A DNA stretch of 37,393 nt, from assembly GCA_937998695.1 (NCBI GenBank), contig CALLCO010000204.1, positions 1 through 37,393 on the forward strand, given 5' to 3'. The stretch is from Candidatus Ozemibacteraceae bacterium. Lineage in GTDB: Bacteria > Muiribacteriota > Ozemobacteria > Ozemobacterales > Ozemobacteraceae. The notes beneath the pieces were generated by a model. The model searched no databases. It was not told where the DNA came from and saw only the letters and a program-made list of their open reading frames with translations. Positions 15,939 through 22,610 of this stretch are shown here, piece after piece. Positions within the stretch are counted from its first letter, which is position 1. The number at the start of each line of letters is the position of its first letter. Position numbers and translations under genes: made by a program.

Positions 15939-18900
15939 ATGGTATCATGCAAGCCGATCATGAACCAACCGCCACCTGCCTTCGCCCGCCACCCCCCCCT
16001 CCCGGCAGGCGGGCCGTGGCCTCCGGCCAACCCCGACGGCTCCCGGCGACCCGTCGGCTTTTTCTGGTTTCCGTGGGGCAAGTGGCTGATCGCCATGGTC
16101 GTCTTCTTCCACCTCCCGTTCCTGTTGCTCAATTTCGGCATGGGAACGCTGTGGACCCGCCGCGAAACCCAGGCCCGGGAACAGGCCATGAACCAGCTCG
16201 AAATCCATGTCTCCGATTTGGCGGTCCAGGGGAACACACGAGGGTTTATTTCTCGTTCTCTGCAGCGCGTCCATGACGAGGCCTCGGCTTTTCCGGCCCG
16301 GCGACCAGCCATTTTGCGGCGCTGGCAACGTCTTCTCGATCGCGAGTTTCCCAGGTTCTTCCATTGGTATGTCACCGACCGAAATGGCGATCTGATCGCC
16401 GAATGCTCTTCTCCCCAGGCGCCACGCCGGGTCATCCGCGAGTTGTATCAGGTGGCGGTGTCGAAGTGGCGCAACGACCCACAGCATGATGACCTGCGCC
16501 GACGATTCCAGGAGCGAATCTGGCCGTTCATCGGGCCCCAGGCCCGCAGGGATTTCCTGGCCCCGCTGGGTCCGGGACAGTCGACCATCATGGCGGAAAC
16601 CCGGTTCGGGGAAGAGAAGACCTTCTTCTTCATCCACCTCACCGCTGAGGGAGCGCTGTTCGCCCACATCAACCAACGGCCCGACTGGGCTCGACGAGCG
16701 CTCGACGTTCTGGTGCGACGCTTGAACCGGCGACGCGGGCCGATGGGCTGGCGGGCCGGGACACTCATCCCCAGCGAAACCAAACCGCTTCATCCCGAGG
16801 TGGCCGCGGCCCACCTCGCTTTCGAGCGCACCGGGCAGGCCCGGTATTTCGGCCGGACAAGCCTGGTCATCTTCCGCCGTATCCATCCAGGACTGCTGCT
16901 GTGGCTGCAGCGTCCCGCCCCCAGCGACAAGATCGCACAGCAAGCCCGGTGGTGGCTCGTTCTCGGCGGAGCCCTCCTCGGGTTCCTGATCCACGTGGGG
17001 AGTTTCCGGGTATTCAGCGGGCGCTGGCCGCTCACCCTGTCGATCCGACATCGCCTGATCCTGTTGTTTCTGTTCATGGCCGGGCTTCCCCTGCTGGCGG
17101 TGTGGTTGTTGGGGGTCGATTACCTTTCCCGCCAGGAGGGCATCCTGCGGGCCCGCGCCGAAACCGAGATCCAGGATACCTTGCGCGGCTTCGACCAGCA
17201 GTTTCTGCGCGAACTGTCCCTGTTGAACGACCGCCTGCGCGAGGCCATCGACCTGTCCTTCGGCTGGGGGGGGAAACGGCCGCCCGTGCCCCAGCGGAGG
17301 AGTCGCTGGTTCCGTCGACAGTTCCAGGTCGAGAAACTCTACCTGTTCGATCAAGCGGGCCAGGTCGTCTATTCCCACCCCCCGCCCGGGGATGAAGGGA
17401 CCGAAAGCGAACGGCGGTTTATCGGCAAGCTTTCGGCCAAAGCGTTGCGCGATCTCAATCAGGAACCCCCCACCGAGGCGGGCCAGGCAACCGACCTCGT
17501 CTGGTCGGCCATCGGGGGCGACGAGGAGAGTTGGAAAGGGATCCTGCGCGACCTGGGCAAAATCGTGTATTTCGATCTTTCGGGCGAACAGACCTACGCC
17601 TTCATGCACGCCATCAAGGATCGCTCGGGAATCAGTCGCCGGTTTATCGTGCTCACCTGGCAACGGCAGCACTTGCACACCCAGTTCGTCCGCAAGCACC
17701 TCCTTGAGCAGCAACGCCTTATTCCCGGCGGACGGCTGTGGGCAACCACCCCGACGGGGGGGATCGTGGCCGCCCCAACAGAGCTCGACCGGCTAAACCC
17801 GCGGTTGTTCCAGCGGTTGGCCCCGCTGCTGAACGCGCGTCAGAGCACATCATTCCGGGTGGGGAAAGGTGACGCCCCCCGATTGCTGGTCGGGTTCGCC
17901 GCCCGGGAAATGAATGGCCTGATCCTGTGGGGGGCGCGAACCGAGAGCGACATCCAGCGCGACCTTCACCAGTTCAGGTTCGGACTGGGACTATTCCTGG
18001 CCGGCATCGCCCTGCTCGCCCTGGGGCTCGGTGGCCACCTGTCCGAGGGTTTCCTGGTGCCGGTGGCGGACGTGTCGCGGGGGGTGGAAGCCATCCAGCG
18101 ACGCGACTTCCGGCACCGGGTGCCGGTCGGCCCACCCGACGAACTGGGGCGCCTAGCCGCCACCTTCAACCAGGTCATGGAGGGGCTCGCCGACCTCGAG
18201 GTCGGCCGGTTCGTCCAGGAGAACCTGATGCCGCGCGAGGAGATCGTCTGGGGCGAGTATCGGGTGTTTGGGCGCAGCCGGTTCCTGACCGCCCTGTCGG
18301 GCGACTATTTCGATCTGAAAGTGCTGCCCGGGAACCGACTGTTCTTTTTGGTCGGCGACGTGGCGGGGCACGGGGTGGGCGCGGCGCTGGTCATGGCGAT
18401 GGCCAAGGCGCTGGTCGAGCGGGAGATCCCGCGCGGGACGACGGCGTCCGGCTTCCTGACGATCCTCAACCAAGTGCTGCGGGCCACGTTGCGCCGGGGC
18501 AGCATGATGACGTGCGCGGTGGGCCTCCTGGACATGCGGACGCACCGACTCAGCTTTGCCAACGCCGGCCAATGCCCGGCGGTGCAGCTCACCGGGCCGG
18601 ACACGTGGCAGGAGGTGGCGCTTCCTTCCAAGCCCCTGGGGGTCAGCAGCTCATGGCAGGGGAAGGAGCTGATCGAGGAGTTCAGCCCTGGTCACCGCTG
18701 GCTGCTGTTCACCGACGGTCTGATCGAAGCCAGGACTCCCGGCGGGATGCTGGGCTTCGCCCCCTTCCAGGCTGCCGCCGCCCGCCTGGTCGGCAGCAAC
18801 CCCCGGGCCGGCTGGGAGGCCTTGATGGCTTGGCACGACGCCGCACGCCAGGGCATTCCCCCCACCGATGACATGACCCTGCTCATCATTGCCCGGCACG

Positions 18901-18947
18901 GGGAAGCAGACTCGACCTCCGAGGCCACCGGAGCCTTCCGGGCTTGA
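15939..18947 (+). CDS. SpoIIE-type PP2C phosphatase A with two sensor segments and HAMP (1002 aa)
   Basis: A membrane Ser phosphatase, likely acting on STAS-type anti-anti-sigma proteins. I start at MVSCKPIM (15939), with GAAGG about 9 nt upstream; the track uses a GTG at 15876 and MNQPPP (15960) is also possible. Order of parts: proline-rich cytoplasmic tail; TM1 about 48-68; sensor segment 1 about 75-330 (includes WYVTDRNGDLI, as in Cache/PAS-like folds); TM2 about 336-355; TM3 about 370-395; sensor segment 2 about 400-675; TM4 about 680-700; HAMP about 700-755 (ending PPDELGRLAATFNQ); PP2C about 770-990. Metal-binding motifs are intact: GDYFD, GDVAGHGVGAAL, NAGQ, FTDGL, DDMTLL. It shares its whole plan with phosphatase B, so the two are paralogues. 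It is not in an operon. Confidence 0.92.
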   Translation: MVSCKPIMNQPPPAFARHPPLPAGGPWPPANPDGSRRPVGFFWFPWGKWLIAMVVFFHLPFLLLNFGMGTLWTRRETQAREQAMNQLEIHVSDLAVQGNTRGFISRSLQRVHDEASAFPARRPAILRRWQRLLDREFPRFFHWYVTDRNGDLIAECSSPQAPRRVIRELYQVAVSKWRNDPQHDDLRRRFQERIWPFIGPQARRDFLAPLGPGQSTIMAETRFGEEKTFFFIHLTAEGALFAHINQRPDWARRALDVLVRRLNRRRGPMGWRAGTLIPSETKPLHPEVAAAHLAFERTGQARYFGRTSLVIFRRIHPGLLLWLQRPAPSDKIAQQARWWLVLGGALLGFLIHVGSFRVFSGRWPLTLSIRHRLILLFLFMAGLPLLAVWLLGVDYLSRQEGILRARAETEIQDTLRGFDQQFLRELSLLNDRLREAIDLSFGWGGKRPPVPQRRSRWFRRQFQVEKLYLFDQAGQVVYSHPPPGDEGTESERRFIGKLSAKALRDLNQEPPTEAGQATDLVWSAIGGDEESWKGILRDLGKIVYFDLSGEQTYAFMHAIKDRSGISRRFIVLTWQRQHLHTQFVRKHLLEQQRLIPGGRLWATTPTGGIVAAPTELDRLNPRLFQRLAPLLNARQSTSFRVGKGDAPRLLVGFAAREMNGLILWGARTESDIQRDLHQFRFGLGLFLAGIALLALGLGGHLSEGFLVPVADVSRGVEAIQRRDFRHRVPVGPPDELGRLAATFNQVMEGLADLEVGRFVQENLMPREEIVWGEYRVFGRSRFLTALSGDYFDLKVLPGNRLFFLVGDVAGHGVGAALVMAMAKALVEREIPRGTTASGFLTILNQVLRATLRRGSMMTCAVGLLDMRTHRLSFANAGQCPAVQLTGPDTWQEVALPSKPLGVSSSWQGKELIEEFSPGHRWLLFTDGLIEARTPGGMLGFAPFQAAAARLVGSNPRAGWEALMAWHDAARQGIPPTDDMTLLIIARHGEADSTSEATGAFRA

Positions 18948-18953
18948 CCGCGG

Positions 18954-19018
18954 ATGATCCGGTCGCTGCATCGCGAGAAAGGCCTCGATCAACGCGAGAT
19001 CGCGGTCATGGTGGGAAT
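18954..19018 (+). pseudogene. HTH fragment resembling an IS21-type transposase N-terminus
   Basis: The reading MIRSLHREKGLDQREIAVMVGM matches the opening HTH pattern of IS21-family IstA proteins (IRxLhxxGLsxREIAxxLG). Only about 22 codons remain before the frame joins a phosphatase-like segment. A residual insertion sequence is the simplest reading, on a short match. Confidence 0.35.
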
Positions 19019-19180
19019 GAACCAGCTCATAATCAATGTCTCCGACCTGGCGGTCCCCAGGGGAACGCCCGGGGATTCTTCTATCGCGCCCTCCCGCGCG
19101 CCCCTAATATGACTACCGCAGTTTCTCAACCCCTGGGAGGTCACTGACCGGAACGGGGAGCCGATCCCCGATGGCCGGCA
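19018..19180 (+). pseudogene. Remnant of a phosphatase A-like gene, split by an element end
   Basis: atgaaccagctcataatcaa... (from 19018) closely follows the phosphatase A sequence at 16188 (atgaaccagctcgaaatcca...), which encodes MNQLEIHVSDLAV. Downstream, gtcactgaccggaacgggga (19138-19157) follows the segment at 16370 that encodes VTDRNGDLIAE. In the intact gene about 110 bp more lie between these parts. In the scar that interval is lost and replaced by the 30-bp element end at 19109-19138. It reads as a decayed partial duplication or a relic of a fourth paralogue. Confidence 0.6.
19109..19138 (+). repeat. Solo end of the inverted-repeat element
   Basis: tatgactaccgcagtttctc... matches 7940-7969 at 28 of 30 positions by eye. 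No second end or interior is found nearby. Confidence 0.75.
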
Positions 19181-19192
19181 CGGCCGACTGAG

Positions 19193-19984
19193 TCAGAAGG
19201 CGGGGCCGACGATCGGAGCGTGCCAGACATAGTTCATGTGGGGATGGTTCCACACCGCGTTGAAAAACTCGGAATAGACCACGTCGGAAACATCGATGAT
19301 CTGCGGCCCGGGACCGGGGCCTGTCCTTGGGCCCGTCCCGGCCGCCGGCTTTCCCAGTTGCAGCGTGATATGAAAACAGAACAACCGGCCTGTCGCCGCC
19401 GCCCCCAGCTCGACGGGCTGGATGGCCAGGAAGTTCACCTGGGACGACAACACCTGCGTGCGCACCCGTCCCTCCGGCAGGCCGGGAGGTGGCACTTCGG
19501 TGCGGACCAACTGCCAGAAGGGGCCTGGCCGGGTGGGAGCGGCCTGCAACCGGTAGGTGACGCGCACTGCGAACCGCGGAGCGGGGCCGGTGCGGATGGC
19601 GGTCGAGCAGGCGGCGGTCACTTCCCCCTCGTGTGGGAACCGCAGGAACGACCAGGTCATGCCCTCGAGCGGGTGGGAACCGGATCCCGGACGCACCTGC
19701 ACCAGCCGGGCGAAATCCTGCACAAACCCCTCGGGGCCGCGCTCGAAGCAGGACATCTTCAGATCCTGATGGATCTGCTGGATGACCCGCCGGGCCTCGA
19801 GCGTCAGATCGACCTGTCTGATGCCATGGAGAGAACTGTCGAGGTTGGCCCGCAACACCCGCCAGGCAACCCCGAGCAGGAGGATGGCCAGGGTCACCGC
19901 GACCAGGATCTCGACGAGGGTGTATCCGCCTGCCCGGCGCGTTTCACGCAGGGAAGGCAAGACACCAGCGAAGCGTCGGCTCAT
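19193..19984 (-). CDS. PilW/GspJ-like minor pseudopilin (263 aa)
   Basis: The N-terminal prepilin signal is RRAGG-YTLVEILVAVTLAILLLGVAWRVL: basic leader, Gly before the cleavage site, Glu at +5 of the mature protein and one hydrophobic helix. The long C-terminal beta-rich part fits the PilW/GspJ group, which helps prime pilus or type II secretion pseudopilus assembly. The ATG overlaps the stop of the upstream pseudopilin as ATGA (19981-19984). It is the last gene of a four-gene operon; no clear terminator follows it. Confidence 0.82.
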   Translation of the reverse strand: MSRRFAGVLPSLRETRRAGGYTLVEILVAVTLAILLLGVAWRVLRANLDSSLHGIRQVDLTLEARRVIQQIHQDLKMSCFERGPEGFVQDFARLVQVRPGSGSHPLEGMTWSFLRFPHEGEVTAACSTAIRTGPAPRFAVRVTYRLQAAPTRPGPFWQLVRTEVPPPGLPEGRVRTQVLSSQVNFLAIQPVELGAAATGRLFCFHITLQLGKPAAGTGPRTGPGPGPQIIDVSDVVYSEFFNAVWNHPHMNYVWHAPIVGPAF

Positions 19985-20544
19985 CGCGGTTGCTCCACCA
20001 GCAGGGCGGTCATCGCCACCTCCTCGCGCCGCAGCCAGACCTGGGCCCGGGTGGCCCCCCGGGGCCTCACCCGTACTTCGACCAGCACTCCGGCGACCGG
20101 CGCGGAGACGGGAGTCAGGGTGATCTCGCGCTCGAACAGGGCGCAGTCGACCGGCCGGTGCAAGACGCCGCGCCCCGGTTCGATCACGTTGGTGCCCAGC
20201 GGAAACTCGGGCAGCGGGTGGGCATGGTAGTCCTTCACCCAGGCCGCCCCCAAGCCCCGGAAGACCTCGATGGGCTCCAGGGCCATCTGGACGGCGAGGA
20301 ACTCGAACTGGGCATCCATGGCCCCCAACCGAGAGCGGCTCACCATCACCAGCGCCCCGATCAGCACCAGCGACAGGATCAACAGCGAGATCAGCACCTC
20401 GACCAGGGTGAACCCGCGCCGGGCATCTCGGCATCGCGCGGGCGGGCGAAGGTGGCCTGCAGATGTTCGGGCCGAAAGAACGCCTCGATTTTCCCAGACA
20501 TCCTGCCTGTTCCGCGGGCCATTGTCCATTTTCCGACAGGTCAT
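19981..20544 (-). CDS. PilV/GspI-like minor pseudopilin (187 aa)
   Basis: The prepilin site is RRG-FTLVEVLISLLILSLVLIGALVM, with Glu+5 present. If the ATGA-coupled ATG at 20544 is used, the leader before the cleavage Gly is about 44 residues, which is long (6-25 is usual). A downstream start is therefore possible, but the 4-bp overlap with the preceding stop favours 20544. The size and the place beside K- and J-like proteins fit the I/V component of a pseudopilus tip complex. Processing would need a prepilin peptidase, which is not in this window. Confidence 0.82.
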   Translation of the reverse strand: MTCRKMDNGPRNRQDVWENRGVLSARTSAGHLRPPARCRDARRGFTLVEVLISLLILSLVLIGALVMVSRSRLGAMDAQFEFLAVQMALEPIEVFRGLGAAWVKDYHAHPLPEFPLGTNVIEPGRGVLHRPVDCALFEREITLTPVSAPVAGVLVEVRVRPRGATRAQVWLRREEVAMTALLVEQPR

Positions 20545-22610
20545 GGGGCACCCTCCGGAGCATCAGGGATCCATCGATGAAAGCTGACCCAGCGCGACAG
20601 GTTGACCACATAGCTGGCACGATCGGGCGACTTCAGCGCCGGATCGTAGGCCAGCCGGTGGGCCACCCCGATCGCCCAGCGCTCGGTGGCCAGTCGGTCG
20701 ACGACAATCGCCCCCCGCAGGTCAAGGGCGCGGCGCGCCAGCACAGCCCCGGTCTTGGCGTCGTTGACCGCGACGAGGGCGGCCTCGATGCGGCGGTCGG
20801 TCTCGACCACGATTGGACCGCGCCGGGCGAAGAGCACGCACAGGTCATCGGGCCGCGCCTTGACCAGGCTTCCCCGCACGGTGATGGCCGGAGCGACCAG
20901 CACGCCCTGGCCTTCGACCGTCCACGGGCTCTCCGGATCGCCCAATGACAGATCACCCGCCACGTGAACAATGCCGTTCAGCCGCACCACCCGACGCCGG
21001 GAATCGAGCAGGCCCAAGCCCTCGAGGGTCGCAGGGTCGGCGGGGCACTGCCGGCGATGCCACAGGCTGAAGTGCCCCCAGGGCCGGAACCCGGTGGGGC
21101 CGGTCGTCGCCTCATCGATCGCCAGCCCCGTCCGATCGAAAAACCGGGGAAGGGGAAACTGGTCGGCGACGGGCGGGTGGGCCGGATCGCCGCTCGTCGT
21201 GCCGTATTTGAACGAGGCTTCGGCTTTCGAAGTGAGCAGCGGCGGGTGCCGGCCATCGACCTCGGGCAGGGCGGTCAGGAAAGCAACCTGTTCGCTGGTC
21301 ATGTCGGGAGGCGGCACCGACGGCAACGGCACACAGGGTGTCCGATAGGCCAGGTCTTTCAGCTGATCGGCCTCGGCGGCCAGATCGGCGCGGCTGCGGA
21401 TCGCGGTCCAGGCCCCGTCGAGGAAGAGGCTCGCCTTGTCGAGATCGACATAGAAATGACTGAACACATGGAACCGCTGGCGGATGGCACCTTCAAGGAT
21501 CGAACCAACGAAGCCGGGATCGGCCGCCCTCCCGGGATCGCCCGAGACGATGGCCAACCCGGGGTCGAGATTGGCGGCGGCGCCCTCGAGGGTGAGAGCC
21601 AGCAAGTCCCGGTTCTTCTCCCAGAACCGGTCTTCAGACGTAACGGGTGCGGCGTGGAACAGCGGTCGATGGGCGAAGGGGAAGACGCCCTCGATGCCCT
21701 GCCAATCGCCCGGCGAATCCCAGCTCGGAACGAGCGTCAGCACATCATCTTGGGGGATGCGGTATTCCGTCATGAGCGGCGGGGGAATGAGCCGCTCGAA
21801 TGGGGGGGCGAGGTTCAGGAAGACGTAGTTCTCGCGCGGCAGCTGCCCCGCCGCGGCCGTCGACGGCTTCGTGCTGTCGGTGCCGCCGAAGAAGACCTTC
21901 CCCCGGCGACCGGCCGGCAGGTCGTCTTGGGTGATCGTGAAGGTGAAGGCGGCCGTGTTCAGCGACCGCCCCCCGCTTTCGCGGAACTCGGCCAGCCCAT
22001 CCCGCACCAACAGCACGTGGTCAAGGGCGAAATTGTGGGCATAGGCGGCGCGTGGGCGGGTATTGTCCCGCGGGGTGACCATGCTGACCACCCAGAGGTC
22101 GTGGTGCCGAATCAGGTGGCCGGTGGCGAGGCGGGTACGGCCGAGCAGGCCGCGCTGCCAGAGGGTGGCGGTGATCCGGCATTCGAGAGTGCCGACCCCC
22201 TCGCCCGGCGAACCGTCTGCCGGGCGGAAGAAGGGAGCACCGTCGTGATCGTTGGAGCGGAAGTCAACCAGTCGGGCCTCGGCCGCCAGTTCCACAAACT
22301 GGCCCCCCCGCAACTCGGTCGGCAACAGCCGCCGGACGGCCGGAAGGGGGATGGTGAGCGACTTCGCAGGGCGTTCCCGCACCCAGGCCGCCGTGGCACT
22401 GCGGAAGTCGGAACATTCGCGGTGCAGCCAGGCGAAGGCTTCCTCCATCGCCGATTCGGCCAATCCGCGCACCGTCTCGGCCTGCTCGAACCGGAAAGAC
22501 ACCAGCTGCCCATGTCGCGACATCTGGAGGTAGATCAGCGCGAAGCCCACCGCCAGGATCGCCAGGGCGAGAAGGATGAGCAGAGTGAGCCCCCGACGCC
22601 CATGCCTCAT
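20541..22610 (-). CDS. PilX/GspK-like prepilin-type protein (689 aa)
   Basis: I start at MRHGRRG (22610): its ATG overlaps the upstream stop as ATGA and GGGAG lies 7 nt before. The N-terminus RRG-LTLLILLALAILAVGFALIYLQM is a class III-type signal without Glu+5, as is common in GspK/PilX tip subunits. The mature part is far longer (over 650 aa) than typical PilX (about 150-200) or GspK (about 320). It looks like a multi-domain beta-rich protein with a C-terminal stretch (NGIVHVAGDLSLGD...) that may form a beta-helix. No catalytic motif was seen. It is probably the tip or a surface-exposed adhesin-like part of the pseudopilus. Confidence 0.78.
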   Translation of the reverse strand: MRHGRRGLTLLILLALAILAVGFALIYLQMSRHGQLVSFRFEQAETVRGLAESAMEEAFAWLHRECSDFRSATAAWVRERPAKSLTIPLPAVRRLLPTELRGGQFVELAAEARLVDFRSNDHDGAPFFRPADGSPGEGVGTLECRITATLWQRGLLGRTRLATGHLIRHHDLWVVSMVTPRDNTRPRAAYAHNFALDHVLLVRDGLAEFRESGGRSLNTAAFTFTITQDDLPAGRRGKVFFGGTDSTKPSTAAAGQLPRENYVFLNLAPPFERLIPPPLMTEYRIPQDDVLTLVPSWDSPGDWQGIEGVFPFAHRPLFHAAPVTSEDRFWEKNRDLLALTLEGAAANLDPGLAIVSGDPGRAADPGFVGSILEGAIRQRFHVFSHFYVDLDKASLFLDGAWTAIRSRADLAAEADQLKDLAYRTPCVPLPSVPPPDMTSEQVAFLTALPEVDGRHPPLLTSKAEASFKYGTTSGDPAHPPVADQFPLPRFFDRTGLAIDEATTGPTGFRPWGHFSLWHRRQCPADPATLEGLGLLDSRRRVVRLNGIVHVAGDLSLGDPESPWTVEGQGVLVAPAITVRGSLVKARPDDLCVLFARRGPIVVETDRRIEAALVAVNDAKTGAVLARRALDLRGAIVVDRLATERWAIGVAHRLAYDPALKSPDRASYVVNLSRWVSFHRWIPDAPEGAP

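Noticed and set aside
15945-17714. 589-aa minus-strand ORF
   Set aside because: Antisense of phosphatase A, which has complete domain motifs.
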